From contig JASAND010020851.1 of NCBI GenBank assembly GCA_030248195.1, positions 35,797-99,796 of the forward strand: a DNA stretch of 64,000 bases, given 5' to 3'. Shown piece by piece: positions 1 to 10,149 of this stretch; within the stretch, counting starts at the first letter, position 1, and each line of letters starts with the position of its first letter. The notes beneath the pieces were generated by a model. The model worked only from the letters and a program-made list of their open reading frames with translations. It was not told where the DNA came from and ran no database searches. A program made the translations under genes and the position numbers. Origin of the DNA: Trissonchulus latispiculum (taxonomy: Eukaryota > Nematoda > Enoplea > Enoplida > Ironidae).

Positions 1-313
1 AGAAAACCCAGTCTCCCACCAATTGCAGGCTATCCCATTATCCCGGTTATCCCTAAAAATGTTGGTCCTTTTAAATTTTTTAAAGCTTATTCTCTCTTCG
101 TCTTTAAGCAAATTAGCGTGCCTGACGAACGTTTAGTGCTCCACTTAATGGCTCTATTAATGACTAAAACGGACTATATATACATGTATATGTATATATT
201 CATTCGTATACGGACCTACTTGTTTGTTCATCATAGTTTGGAATCTGTTCTGCCAGTTTTGTTCAGATTTTCGTGTGGTAGAAAAGGTTGAGATGGCATA
301 TACGTATATATAT
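1..313. other. AT-rich sequence upstream of the first repeat
   Basis: I see no gene, RNA or recognisable repeat here. It ends in a TA-rich run that serves as the target of the hAT-like insertion starting at 314. It may be the 5' flank or a 5' intron of the RhoGEF gene. Confidence 0.4.
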
Positions 314-708
314 TAGGGATCGGATCCGGCTCCGGCCTCGGCTCGGACTCCGGCCGGAATTACGACTTCCGTCTCCGGTTAACCGGAGCCGGAGGCAGAG
401 GTGCCGGAGCCGGAGTTTGTGCCCAGCACCTAACACTGTTGTTCGTATTTAATTTATATTGAACTATGTCGTCAAATTTTACTCCGTTTAAAATAAAAAT
501 GGCAATTTTTCAAAAAATTTCGCGCCATGGGCGCGGGTTTTTGTAATTTCGATTTTATTTCTGACTGCGAAAGTAAGTTAGACACCCAATCTGCGTTTAA
601 TTATGCGTTTATTTATACTTTATCAAGTTATTATTTATTTATACGTATCCTATTATAAGAATATCGTGAATTCATGTTTTCTTTTCTATTTTGAATATCA
701 TTGTTATA

Positions 709-744
709 TCATAGGGGTCGCGGCAGCGACCCCTATAATATGAG
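709..744 (+). other. H1 5' terminal hairpin and 5' iteron
   Basis: Stem ATAGGGGTCGC (711-721) pairs with GCGACCCCTAT (726-736) over 11 bp, closing a GGCA loop. AATATGAG follows immediately at 737-744. Confidence 0.85.
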
Positions 745-1442
745 TGAAAATGGTCGAATGACCGTGTAAAACAAGGCTGCGCAGAAGTTGCGCAGGTTCC
801 TGCGCAGATCCTGCGCAGATTATGTGCGCAAAAAATTGTACGTGTCGAGTTTAGTATATTTGCCAAGTTTCATCCCCGTACCACTTTCCGTTAAAAAGTT
901 GTCCCAAAAATCGCTTACGAAAATTGTGTTTTTTCTTTTTTCCGGTTTCTCGCTTTTGATGTCTCATAAGGGGGTTTTGTAGCTTGAATAACTACAGATA
1001 GAAAAATTTTTGCCTATGAAACCCATATATATTCTTGTAGTACAAATCAAAAATAAGAAAATAAGCTAGTTTTTATGCCTCCCAGAGCCGGAAAAAATTT
1101 TTGGCTGGGGGCCAAAGTCGGCCAAAACGCTAAAATGGCCAAAAAGTATGCTTCAAAGGCGCCTTAATAAGTCAGATTGGGCTATATATGGGGTAATACT
1201 GACTATATGGTTAAACAGTACACATATCGGGGTCGTTCAAATGCTATATGATTTGCCGTCTCTGTGCGTAATTTTTCGGTACTGGCCGGCCAAGGTTGGT
1301 GAATTTTGGGTCGAACTTTGAACTTAATTTTTTCGCTTATTTTGCTACATGGGTGGCTCAAATTTTGCATACAAAGGTTTTTTGGGACGGAGAATCGATT
1401 CCCGCTATCAGTTTTGCTGCCCGAGTAGCCCAAGTTGCTGGG

Positions 1443-1807
1443 CTGGTTCCACTTGACCGTCTGAGGGGTCAGTTCGGTAACCACTTCCTGGAGGTCCATA
1501 GTAGGCTTTATATACTTTGCCTCTCCAAACTTTGTCTATAGGGGTTTTCTGGTGCGCCCAGCTCATTCCCGGTGTCCGTTTTGCCGTCTGACCCACCCAT
1601 CTTGCTGTGCTGGTTCCACTTTGCCGTCTGGAGGGTCCGGTCGGTACCGACTTCCGGGAACACCATATAGGACTGTACATAGCCTCTCAAAACATTGTCT
1701 ATAGGGGTTTTCTGGTGCGCCCAGCTCATTCCTGGCATCCGTTTTGCCGTCTGACCCACCGATCTTGCTGTGCTGGTTCCACTTTGCCATCTGGAGGGTC
1801 AGGTCGG
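1443..1807 (+). repeat. 163-bp minisatellite array in H1
   Basis: The phrase CTGGTTCCACTT recurs at 1443, 1610 and 1773, giving spacings of 167 and 163 bp. Each unit also contains TTGCCGTCTGACCC and GTTTTCTGGTGCGCCCAGC. The same unit in reverse orientation forms the array at 62765-63150. Open frames across it are by-products of the repeat. Confidence 0.85.
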
Positions 1808-2520
1808 TGGGAGGTCATGGGGTCAAAAATGAAATTTTCCAAAAGTGGTCAAATTTGGTATCAAATGAAAGCCCTAAGCGAGCTGAGCAACTTTTGTCAT
1901 AGAACTGCATGCTCAAAGTGGCTGTAGAGTGCTGTGGTGGGGTGGGGTGGGGACTTTGGCGATTTTGGGTCAAAAATGAAATTTTCAAAAGTGGTCGAAT
2001 TTGGTACCAAATGAAAGCCGTAAGCGAGCTGAGCAACTTTTGTCATAGAACTGCATGCTCAAAGTGGCTGTAGAGTGCTGTGGTGGGGTGGGGTCTTAGG
2101 TGATTTTGGGTCAAAACTGAAATTTTCCAAAAGTGGTCAAATTTGGTACCAAATGAAAGCCCTAAGTGAGCTGAGCAACTTTTGTCATAGAATTGCATGC
2201 TCAAAGTGGCTGTAGAGTGCTGTGATGGGGTGGGGTGGGAACTAAGGCGATTTTCGGTCAAAAATGAAATTTTTCAAAAGTGGTCTAATTTGGTACCAAA
2301 TGAAAACCGTAAGCGAGCTGAGCAACTTTTGTCATAGAATTGCATGCTCAAAGTGGCTGTAGAGTGCTGTCATGGGGTGGGGTGGGAACTTAAACGATTT
2401 TCGGTCAAAAATGATATTTTTCAAAAGTGGTCTAATTTGGTACCAAATGAAAGCCCTGAGCGAGCTGAGCAACATTTGTCATAGAACTGCATCCTCAAAG
2501 TGGTTGTGGAGTGTTGTGGT
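1808..2520 (+). repeat. 146-bp minisatellite array in H1
   Basis: Five units; CAAATGAAAG begins at 1862, 2008, 2150, 2297 and 2444 (spacings 146, 142, 147, 147). Each unit contains the palindrome-like TTTGGTACCAAA, the core AGCGAGCTGAGCAAC, and a GGGGTGGGGTGGG stretch. The same unit forms the nine-copy array at 61500-62760 on the opposite strand. Confidence 0.9.
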
Positions 2521-2592
2521 TGACTTGCTTGCTACTGTTGAAAGATATCTATACATACCTTCAGGAGCATACATATATAAAATAATAGAAAA

Positions 2593-2790
2593 CAAGAACA
2601 AAAAGTGCTCCTTCGTCGCATGTAAAATACATATGAGTCTTCGTAGGCAGGTTGTACATAAGCAAAAACTAGCCTGTAAAATACATATGAGTTCCGTAGG
2701 GAGGTTGTAAATTAAGGAAAACAAGTTGCAACCGCTTAACATATGAGCCTGTCCTACAACGAGGCTCATATTGGCGTCACAGTGCATTCC
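2593..2790 (-). repeat. Inverted extra copy of the Helitron 3' tail inside H1
   Basis: The minus strand reads one AATATGAG, three CTCATATG copies, then GGAGCACTTTTTGTTCTTG ending at 2593, followed by T. It is a nearly exact inverted copy of 3175-3358, so the two form long arms around about 380 bp. The same tail in direct orientation ends the element at 35212-36060. Confidence 0.85.
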
Positions 2791-3178
2791 ACATTAAAGC
2801 CTCATTAAAGAGCCTCAGCTTCATCCACATTACGGAAAAATGAATAGACGTTGTATATAGCCCAGAAGAAATGGATTGAAGTGAACTACGACTGCTCAAG
2901 CTGAACTGTACATGCAACCTGATGTTTCCTGAAACACTATGGCACACCTCTAATGCATTCTCGAAACGCTTTCACATTATACACACGCAGAATGCGTTCC
3001 CACTTGGCTGTGAGTCAGAGCGCCTCATGGCGTACCGTATTGAGCATATGCACACTATAATGACTGATCAACAAGCTATGTGAAGGATAATTTGTAATGA
3101 AAAGCTTTATGCAGTAAGTATATATTTATATAAAAGTAAAATATATATCTGCAAATTATTCGTATTATGACATACGCC

Positions 3179-3358
3179 AATATGAGCCTCGTTGTAGGAC
3201 AGGCTCATATGTTAAGCGGTTGCAACTTGTTTTCCTTAATTTACAACCTCCCTACGGAACTCATATGTATTTTACAGGCTAGTTTTTGCTTATGTACAAC
3301 CTGCCTACGAAGACTCATATGTATTTTACATGCGACGAAGGAGCACTTTTTGTTCTTG
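3179..3358 (+). other. H1 3' tail: iterons and CTTG terminus
   Basis: AATATGAG lies at 3179-3186 (direct), then CTCATATG at 3204, 3260 and 3314 (inverted), then GGAGCACTTTTTGTTCTTG to 3358. The next host base is T. Confidence 0.8.
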
Positions 3359-3902
3359 TATAACATTTGAATTCATTCATAGGTCCTTGCTAACTGCATT
3401 ACAGTAATATATAAACATGGAATGTTTTAGTCATTGTTACGTACTGTCCATTAGAAGAGTGAGGTCTCCTCTCTTATGTATTAAAAGTGATTACAGGGAT
3501 TTTTTATATAGCAAATAAACAAAGCCATCTTAACAACGCATATATGAATATACAACAGCACTTAATCCTTAAATATTAACAATATTTTGATAACCATTTT
3601 TTTGTAATGGCCTAAAAATATTGGTCCTTGAAGACTTTCAGCCTAAAGATTGACAATGAAAAAATCCGGCTCCGGCCGGAGTCAACCTGCCTCCGGCTCC
3701 GGCCGGAGCGAAAATCCTTGCTGCGGCCGATCCCTAATATATATACTGGACCAAGTTCAGTTTGTTCAAAAATTGGAAATGTGTCCTTCACGTTGCTGTG
3801 CCTATTGCCCTCTCACATTTAGCTTCTGAAATCATACATGTATACCACTGAGTTTAACTTGAACCCTAAGTTTTGCAAAAATTGTAGGTTTAGACTTGAG
3901 GT

Positions 3903-4065
3903 ATGAATTTGCCGGTAGACGTGTCCGTGCTGTTGCCCAGCGCTGAGCGGCGGCTGACCCAGGAGGCCAGAACCGTCTTTCAGAGCAAGAGACTTCATCG
4001 ACAACTTTTCATCAACAATAATCCTCCACCTCCCCCTCTTCCCTCGTCAATCTTTGCCCCTATAG
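3903..4065 (+). CDS. ARHGEF11/12-like: RhoGEF gene, N-terminal coding exon
   Basis: An ATG at 3903 opens 54 codons plus one base. It is preceded in frame by TGA at 3897-3899, so translation cannot begin further upstream on a continuous exon. The peptide starts MNLPVDVSVLLPSAERRL and ends in an Asn- then Pro-rich stretch. The exon stops at a GTGGGT donor in phase 1 and joins exactly in phase with the exon at 4279. A possible splice acceptor (TTGTAG, ending at about 3887) could make this the second exon after a 5' UTR exon. I assign it to the RhoGEF gene from proximity and phase, not from a recognised domain. The ATG at 4281 is an alternative start. Confidence 0.55.
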
Positions 4066-4278
4066 GTGGGTTTTAGTCCTCATTCGTCTTGGTTGGTGTA
4101 TACACTTATCATGAAGGTTTATAAATACATAACATATGCATCCCCATATACATACGCTTTGTGAGCTCAGATTGTACAAAAACTCATATCTACAAACGTT
4201 AAAATCTGTAGAAATGTTTGTGTACGTATATGTTTATTTATGTACATACATGTGCATTTATATATTTGTTTTGTTTAG

Positions 4279-4593
4279 AGATGAGCGGTGCTGGACTAAC
4301 TGCAGAATCTAGTGGTGGAGCTGGCCTCTACGGACCCACTAGTCTAGTCGGTGGTACTGGTGCTACTACTGCTTCTGGCGGGATGATACCAATCCTAGTG
4401 AGCAGTCCTGGTTGTAGCCTCATGGAGTTGTCTGCAACTACTACTACCACTGCTACTACGACAGGAGTGACCAATGGCCCGTTTGCGGGACCCCAGCTGG
4501 TTCAGCGATGTGTGATTGTGACGAAGGATGAGCAGGGTTACGGTCTCACCGTCAGCGGGGATAATCCGGTCTTTGTACAGTCTGTCAAGGAAG
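4279..4593 (+). CDS. ARHGEF11/12-like: RhoGEF gene, exon with start of PDZ domain
   Basis: The acceptor TTGTTTAG precedes 4279 and the donor GTGAGT follows 4593; phase is 1 in, 1 out. The first about 70 residues are low-complexity Gly/Thr/Ser. They are followed by the beginning of a PDZ domain, LVQRCVIVTKDEQGYGLTV then SGDNPVFVQSVKE. GYGL is the carboxylate-binding loop. The stretch from LVQRCVI to VQSVKE is highly characteristic of the PDZ domain of PDZ-RhoGEF and LARG, which in those proteins binds C-termini of plexin-B and other receptors and links them to RhoA activation at the membrane (family knowledge). The domain continues in the next three exons. Confidence 0.92.
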
Positions 4594-4746
4594 GTGAGTC
4601 ACTTTAAATTAAAAAACTTTGCCTTTTCTGCTGTCCACTTGTTGCCGTCTGAAATTGGTGCTGATTCCTGAACCATCCTATAAAAGTGCCCCGGCCATCC
4701 TCTTCTAAAATCGCTAGAACCCAGTGGTTCAGGATTATGTATATAT

Positions 4747-5043
4747 GTCGTGGTCTTTTTGCGAAATTGGTATTTTCGCGAAGTTCCCGGTCACATTGAG
4801 AAATTAGTTTAAACTATGCTCATTTCTGCTACCAGCCCGGTCTTTTCGCGAAAAGACCAAGCGTGTTGGGCTTTTTGCGAAATAATTCAAATCATAACAC
4901 AATTTATGAAAACTGATTCATTTATGATGCAAAATTTATGGGGTCTGTTCTGTACTAGCAAACACTTTATTTTTAATTTTTAGTTATCGTGGTTTTAGTG
5001 ACAGACAGTCCGCTAATATTGTTGATATATACTGGCATATATA
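4747..5043 (+). repeat. Left terminal inverted repeat of the 4747-9352 element
   Basis: It pairs with 9000-9352. It contains the perfect palindrome GGTCTTTTCGCGAAAAGACC at about 4839 and a degenerate version nearer the tip. Confidence 0.85.
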
Positions 5044-5262
5044 TACCGAAGAACCGACATTGATATCAGTGAAAGTATATACTCGATTCAAAACAAGCGA
5101 TAAAGTTATTTTATTTCAAATTTCAAAATTGATCAAACTAATTATTGTTGCAATTTAGTTGACTTTTTGAACGTGTATATACACTTTAAACAATCTTTAT
5201 ACTTCTCAATACCAAAACAGTATAAATGACAGCATATCACAGTATTAACGAGTACATTTATA

Positions 5263-5299
5263 TCAGGTAGTGCGCGTTAGCGCACTACCTAGAATAAGG
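5263..5299 (+). other. H6 5' terminal hairpin and 5' iteron
   Basis: Stem AGGTAGTGCGC (5265-5275) pairs perfectly with GCGCACTACCT (5280-5290) around a GTTA loop. GAATAAGG follows at 5292-5299. Confidence 0.85.
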
Positions 5300-5689
5300 A
5301 AATTAAAGGCGTTTGCGGCTTATTGGACACTATTTTTTTAATAAGTCATGGAGTAGTGGACCGATCCGGCTCAAACTTGCTGTGTGAAGAGCCTGTGGGC
5401 AGGGGTACGTGCTGTGAAAATTTCAGTCGGATCGGCCGGGTGGATCTCGAGATATGCAAATTCGGTACTTTGGCCGCTTGACAGTTCTCTCCACTTTTTT
5501 CCCACCCACCCTAGAGGTCGGGGGACAAAAATTTCTATAAAGTTTTGCTATTTTTGTGGATAGTATCCCCCGCAATTCAGTGCGAATTTTTCTTTTCGAC
5601 ATAGGTCTGTGTACTCCTAGGATTTTGCGATTTTTGCCCCCCCCCCCCGGAAAAAAACTATGTCCGAAAATTTATTAGCCGATCCCCAG

Positions 5690-6310
5690 AGAGCAAGGCT
5701 CAAAGCCAGGTACTCATATTGGCTATATAGCATTACCCCAACGTGAAGATCTCCGGGAAGCGGGATGGTACTGCTCGGTGCTCTGTGGCGCCCTGGCCAG
5801 GGGTCACTAGATAACGTGTAAATGCGGGGGTCTGGGCCTACGGAGTAGGCAGCCCTATACATAAGAGTTGCTGTGCTGAGGTTTCGTATTCGAATAGGAA
5901 CCCCTATATGGTGAATCTAAATGGCCCATTAGTTTTGCTCTAGCACCTATCCGTGGGGCTGGGGGGTACCCTGATGGAAGTGGACCCCAACCGTGTTGCA
6001 AGTGCAACTTTTGCCTCTTCTGTAGAAAGATCCGCTGCAGGTAGAGCTTTCATATTTGGCGTGGGGGGTGGGCTGCGGGAGGACTACAACGTAGGCTATA
6101 GTAGGTACCGGCCGGACCCCTGTGGCGCCCCTGGCCAGGGGTCCGGACCAGGGTCCGGGCCCAAAATGGCCCAAAATCGATTTTTCCAAAAGTGGCCAAG
6201 TTTGGTATCAAATGAAAGCCCTTGGTGAGGCGAACATTTTTTGTTATTGGAGGACCCCTCCAAGGTGGTCCCAGCGGCCTGTGGCGCCCTGACCAGGGTC
6301 CGGACCTTGT
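5690..6310 (+). repeat. Degenerate minisatellite inside H6
   Basis: The phrase CTGTGGCGCCC followed by TGGCCAGGG recurs at about 5780, 6119 and 6279 (the last as TGACCAGGG). The segment at about 6185-6235 contains AAAAGTGGCCAAGTTTGGTA, closely matching the 146-bp units in H1 and H5. Confidence 0.65.
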
Positions 6311-6461
6311 TTGTAACGATTGTTTGATATTCATTGCATTCAGTCACGCCGGCGACCATATTATAAACATTGCACCGTCACATTGTTCAGTACAGCCCCT
6401 TTTGCGAAATTACTTCATCATCATCATATCTGGGACCAAGCGGTGAGACCATATAGCCGGG

Positions 6462-6962
6462 CTAAAGGCGCCCGGTACCCCGGAGGAAGTCCAACACCCC
6501 GGGAGGGTCATACCACAGGACGGCCAGGCCTTGGGAGCAGTCGAGGTGGGTACGCCGAATTATCGATTTCCTGGGGCAGCTCAAGATCAAATGCTCGAGC
6601 GTTTCTTCTTCCTGTAGGCAGTCAGGGCAAAGGGGGGAGGGACAGCCAGCTGGATCAATAGTATGCCTGTATTGGGCTAGGAGGAGGGATTTACCAGTTC
6701 GCAGCTGTGAAAGTAGAGTTCGGTGGGCCTTGGGGATGGCCATTTCGCGGTTAGCTGGGACCGGCCCGCGGTCCCCAAATAATATCCTGGATCTGTCGTG
6801 GCTCAGTCCAGTATGCCATGCCGACGTCGTTTCCCTCCTCAGAACCGCAGTGGCTGTTGGGAGATCGATTGGGACCAGGTCCTGCACCATTCTGCTACCA
6901 TTTCTGGCCAGCCTGCCGGCTTTCTCGTTACCTCTCATGCCGCAGTGGCTAGGGACCCACAT
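6462..6962 (-). pseudogene. LINE fragment: end of RNase H plus C-terminal zinc knuckle
   Basis: The frame begins with WVPSHCGMRGNEKAGRLAR, the conserved last motif of LINE-encoded RNase H (the catalytic His region). It is followed about 100 residues later by a Cys/His cluster C-X4-C-X2-C-X11-H-X5-C, starting at CPSPLCPDC and ending HLILSCP. The reading frame differs from the preceding fragment at 7146-7985, so at least one frameshift separates them. Confidence 0.8.
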
Positions 6963-7145
6963 TATCTGGACCTTTATCTCAGCCTGAGCGAACAGCTCCA
7001 GCTGCTGCCAAAGTCTCTGCTCCAGGTCAGTGGCCGGGAGGCGAAGTCCATTGGAGAGGCGTTCAACTAGGGACAGTGAGTCAGTGTAGATCCGGATCAG
7101 ACTGCAGTCAGCAGTGATGCAATTCCTTTGGAGCCATCTGAGCCC

Positions 7146-7985
7146 TTAGTAGCTGGAGCACACTTTTCCAGATGAAAAACCCAAATGGTTCTGTCTGCCT
7201 CTTCGGTTGTCGATGATGAGCACCCGGCTTCCGCCTTTGCTAGTTCCAGACTCCGCTGAACCGTCCGTCCAGATGTCCAGATCGGCTCTGGGCAGCCTTG
7301 AGATAGCTTCTGCGCACATGTTTCTTCTTGTATCCGGCGGCAATGATTTCTGGCAGTTCTTCGCTAACGTGGAGTCTGTCTCCACCACCGGTCTGAGTTC
7401 CCAAGGGGGAGTTGGCGGTAGCAGGCAGAGAGGCTGTCGCACGCACTGTTGGAGGCAGGTTTCATTGACGGTTTTACTGACTTCGGTTCTCCAGTTTGGT
7501 TGGCTTTTGAGGGTTCCAAGTCTGACCCCCGGCTGTTCAGCTGCAGCACAGCACCTCAGATTGCTGGGCGGCAGTCGTTGGCTTTTTTCGTAAGCCTTGG
7601 CGGATAGAAACTGGACACGGGATCTCAGCGGCATTACTCCAGCTTCCATCTGGAGTGCCTCCACAGGAGATGAGTTGTAGCAGCCAGTTATGATCCTGCA
7701 AGCCCGATTTTGGACTTTCTCTGCCGTGTACAGGTGGGTTGGAGCTGCGATGGGCCCCCAGACACCAGCACAGTATTCCAATGCAGATCTGATGAAAGTG
7801 ATGTAGACTGACCTGAGGTATTCCTTGGAAAGGCCCCAGTTCTTCCCAGCCAGAGCAGACAGGATCTTGGTTCTAGCCATTGATTTTGACTTCAGTTGCG
7901 CGACATGGGGTCCAAAGTTGAGCAGCCGATCGAATGTGACTCCCAGGAAGGTGACAGTTCTTGCAAGGGATAGGGTCATTGCCAT
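7146..7985 (-). pseudogene. LINE fragment: reverse transcriptase thumb region and start of RNase H
   Basis: It begins with the FLGVTFDRLLNFGPHV motif that follows the LINE RT palm, continues through the typical YIRSALEYCAGVWGP-like segment, and reaches DIWTDGSAESG, the first Asp motif of RNase H. It overlaps the RT fragment at 7873-8268 in another frame, so a frameshift lies near 7985. Confidence 0.85.
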
Positions 7986-8268
7986 ATCGCTGATTCAGCT
8001 TCCGGTTGGCTTCGGCGTTGTGGGTGGTGAAGATCATGCTCTCACACTTGCCTACGTTCACGTTGATGTGCCATTTCTGGGACCACTGGAGAAGTGAGTT
8101 GAGAGCTGACTGTAGATTGGACTCGGCAGTTGCTGTGCTGGTGTCCTGCGCCCACAGGGCCAAGTCATCAGCAAACAGGAAGGCTTGTATTCTATTGGGC
8201 ATGCCTTCCAGAATATCGTCGATGAAGATTAGGAAGAGCAGTGGGGACAGGCAGCTTCCTTGGGGCAC
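7873..8268 (-). pseudogene. LINE fragment: reverse transcriptase palm with FADD
   Basis: PQGSCLSPLLFLIFIDDI and then FLFADDLALWAQ are RT motifs around the catalytic Asp pair. The upstream part of RT, the endonuclease and ORF1 are missing because the element is truncated at about 8341. After about residue 85 the frame leaves the conserved sequence, which continues in the frame of 7146-7985. Confidence 0.85.
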
Positions 8269-8486
8269 GCCAAGCTGAAGCGGTTTCAGCTTGGTTTTGG
8301 AGGAGTTGATCTTAACACAAGCCCTCCGGTCTGCCAGGAACTGCGAAATTACTTTATCATCTCGACTGATAAGTTATCTCATAAGTCTTTTCATACCAAT
8401 GAATTATACCCACACAAGTTATCTCATAAGCCTTCCCATACCATTATACTCACGCCATAGCGATTGAGTATCTGAGCACTTCACGC

Positions 8487-8760
8487 GAATAGGGTGGATG
8501 GCGAGAGGCGCCTATTCTGCCCCAGACGCTGGTTTCAATCATTTTAGGCGCTGACTAGATTCCCTATTCTGTACCGAAAAGCTGGTTTCAATAATTTTAA
8601 GCGCTGACTAGATTCCCTATTCTGTATCAAAAGGCTGGTTTCAACCATTTTAAGCGCTGACTAAAAACCTGACTCCACACAGCTATTGGCATTTTTCCGC
8701 TTTAGCCATGTTCCCTATTCTCCCCTTTAACAATGACCGTTAGGGCATTTTCGCTACTAG
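8487..8760 (+). other. H6 3' tail: five iterons and CTAG terminus
   Basis: GAATAGGG lies at 8487-8494 (direct), then inverted CCTATTCT or CCCTATTCT at about 8511, 8562, 8615 and 8713. The 8562 and 8615 copies sit in a 53-bp repeat (CTGGTTTCA...GCGCTGACTAGATT). A weak hairpin (CCC...TAAC / GTTAGGG) precedes CATTTTCGCTACTAG. Confidence 0.75.
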
Positions 8761-8999
8761 TAACTGAACTGAATCTACATACGTAAGTTAAGTGAATACG
8801 ATAAATGGTAAAGCCATATGCAAATGTACAAATTCACCAAGTTTACAAAATTGCATCAACAAATTATTTTTACCCGTTATGGAATTTGAAACTAAGATCA
8901 CTTTATCCATTGTTTTGGATCCACTTTATCCATCAAAATTTTATCAAAGCCCCTTAGAACCCATAGTTCAGTACTTATTAGACCTTTTGTCGGGCCTTC

Positions 9000-9352
9000 A
9001 GTATATGCTAGTATAAATCAACAATATTAGCGGACTGTTAGTCAGGAATACTCTGTCTGTCAGTGTCACTAAAACCACGGAAATTAAAAATTAAAAGTAT
9101 AGTGTTTGCTAGTACAGAACAGACCCCATAAATTTTGCATCATAAATGAATCAGCTTTCATAAATATTATTATGATCATTTGACTTATTTCGCAAAAAGC
9201 CCAACACGCTTGGTCTCTTCGCGAAAAGACCGGGCTGGTAGCAGAAATGAGCATAGTTTAAACTAATTTCTCAATGTGACCGGGCACTTCGCGAAAAGAC
9301 CGAAATTGTTGGTCTTTTCGCGAAAAGACCAATGTCGCAAAAAGACCACGAC
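9000..9352 (-). repeat. Right terminal inverted repeat of the 4747-9352 element
   Basis: Inverted copy of 4747-5043 with small indels. It carries an extra intact GGTCTTTTCGCGAAAAGACC near 9311 and a one-base variant near 9214. Confidence 0.85.
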
Positions 9353-9629
9353 ATATATATATGCACCCTAGTTTTCTCTCGTCAACTGCACTGTCGTGCA
9401 AGTAATCAGCAATCCCACGCGCTGCATTTGCTCGAAAAGTATAAACTTACTTAGGGATCTAAACAAATATGATCTGTGTGTGTCCATTTTCGTACAATCA
9501 ATGAATTTATCATCTGGTCAAAACAGTTTTTACTGGCATCGTTAGATTACAGTGATTCTGTGCTTGAGCAGACCAGACGCTAGTGATTGATTTTTATTAC
9601 TGGCGAGTGTTTAAATTTTTGTATTTCAG

Positions 9630-9679
9630 ATGGTGCGGCTGCCAGGGCTGGTGTCCAAGTGGGTGATCGTATCATAAAG
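9630..9679 (+). CDS. ARHGEF11/12-like: RhoGEF gene, second PDZ exon
   Basis: A 50-nt exon between acceptor GTATTTCAG and donor GTACGG; phase 1 in, phase 0 out. Joined to the previous exon it encodes DGAAARAGVQVGDRIIK, the canonical PDZ segment containing the GDRI turn. The join restores VKE-DGAA, as in PDZ-RhoGEF/LARG. Confidence 0.92.
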
Positions 9680-9787
9680 GTACGGTTGTTTGTTGGTTTA
9701 TGATGTTAGTTTTTGAGATTGAACCAAAATTGCTTCTGAATGCTAGAAAAGTATGGGGAAATGTGGAAGTTGGATGTCATGTGTAGA

Positions 9788-10054
9788 CAGGCCCGCACCC
9801 AGGATTTTGAAAAGGGGGGTCCAAGGTAAAAGCCAACCAGCGGAGCCTCCCAGAAGTTAAACAATTTTTGCATTTTTGCCCAGAAACAGTACATTGGACG
9901 TTTATATCTTGCAAAAAGTGATTTATCGCGCCGAAGGCGCGAAAATTTTTTAAAAATAGCTGTTTTTACCATAAAAACAGCAAAAATTTTCCATTTTATC
10001 ATCCCAAAGGGGGGGGGTCTAGACCCCTTGAACCCCCCGCTGGGTGCGGCCTTG
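9788..10054 (+). mobile_element. hAT-type MITE, copy 1
   Basis: Ends are CAGGCCCGCACCCAG and its near-inverse CTGGGTGCGGCCTTG. The 8-bp duplication TGTGTAGA flanks it at 9780-9787 and 10055-10062. A central hairpin TCGCGCC-GAA-GGCGCGA lies at 9926-9942. Related copies are at 42417 and 44116. Confidence 0.85.
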
Positions 10055-10149
10055 TGTGTAGACTCTATCATAGAATGCCCTTTTGTGGTGCGGTTCGGGT
10101 ATTTGCTGCAAATGTTGTGGCACCGTGAATTATATACCCAATTCTTTTG

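Larger units (their letters stand above)
709..3358 (+). mobile_element. Helitron-like element H1 (AATATGAG type) with two minisatellite arrays
   Basis: The 5' end begins TC after a host A at 708. The 3' end is CTTG at 3355-3358, followed by a host T at 3359. A hairpin and one AATATGAG open the element, and one direct plus three inverted copies of the motif precede the 3' end. Inside are subterminal GCGCAG repeats (about 778-825), a 163-bp array, a 146-bp array, and an inverted second copy of the 3' tail at 2593-2790. There is no protein-coding frame for Rep/helicase. A|T insertion without target duplication and a TC start are established Helitron traits. CTTG departs from the usual CTRR terminus. 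Confidence 0.75.
314..3736. mobile_element. hAT-like non-autonomous DNA transposon carrying a nested Helitron
   Basis: The two ends are inverted copies beginning TAGGGATCGG, followed inward by GGCTCCGG-rich sequence (about 314-420 and 3660-3736). The flanks are 8-bp direct repeats ATATATAT at 306-313 and 3737-3744, as expected for hAT, although the target is itself a TA run, which weakens that point. No transposase reading frame is present. The interior is largely the Helitron-like element 709-3358, so the hAT copy is older than that insertion. Confidence 0.7.
6416..8341 (-). mobile_element. 5'-truncated LINE with RNase H and zinc knuckle (I-group-like)
   Basis: The flanking direct repeats TGCGAAATTACTT at 6403-6415 and 8342-8354, continuing similarly for a few more bases, are a target-site duplication. 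The 3' end (left side) finishes in a GATGATGATGA-type microsatellite, as many LINEs do. In the order of the minus strand it holds the end of a reverse transcriptase domain, an RNase H domain and a CCHC-type motif, an order typical of I-group elements. The frame is broken at least twice, so it is dead. Confidence 0.85.
5263..8760 (+). mobile_element. Helitron-like element H6 (GAATARGG type) interrupted by a LINE
   Basis: It starts TC after host A (5262) and ends CTAG (8757-8760) before host T (8761); CTAG fits the classical CTRR Helitron terminus. A hairpin with a GTTA loop and GAATAAGG lie at the 5' end. Five copies of the related motif GAATAGGG/CCCTATTC lie near the 3' end. Before CTAG the sequence GGGCATTTTCGCTA resembles the GGAGCATTTTT tails of the other copies. 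The LINE at 6416-8341 is a later insertion; without it the element is about 1.6 kb. No Rep/helicase coding is visible. Confidence 0.7.
4747..9352. mobile_element. TIR DNA transposon with arms of about 300 bp, carrying a nested Helitron and LINE
   Basis: The ends begin GTCGTGGTCTTTTTGCGA on both strands. Inverted similarity extends over about 300 bp (4747-5043 against 9000-9352). The flanks are ATATAT on both sides, a possible 6-bp target duplication in TA-rich DNA. No transposase is recognisable; the interior is Helitron-like element H6 (5263-8760) with a LINE inserted in it. The superfamily is unknown. The first bases GTCGTRGT are shared with the foldback at 39334-40432. Confidence 0.7.

Noticed and set aside
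1203..2261. Several overlapping open frames near the left end
   Set aside because: By-products of the 163-bp and 146-bp arrays in H1.
2592..3359. Independent TIR MITE with ACAAGAACAAAAAG ends
   Set aside because: The two arms are both Helitron 3' tails; the right one is the natural end of H1, as H2 and H4 show.
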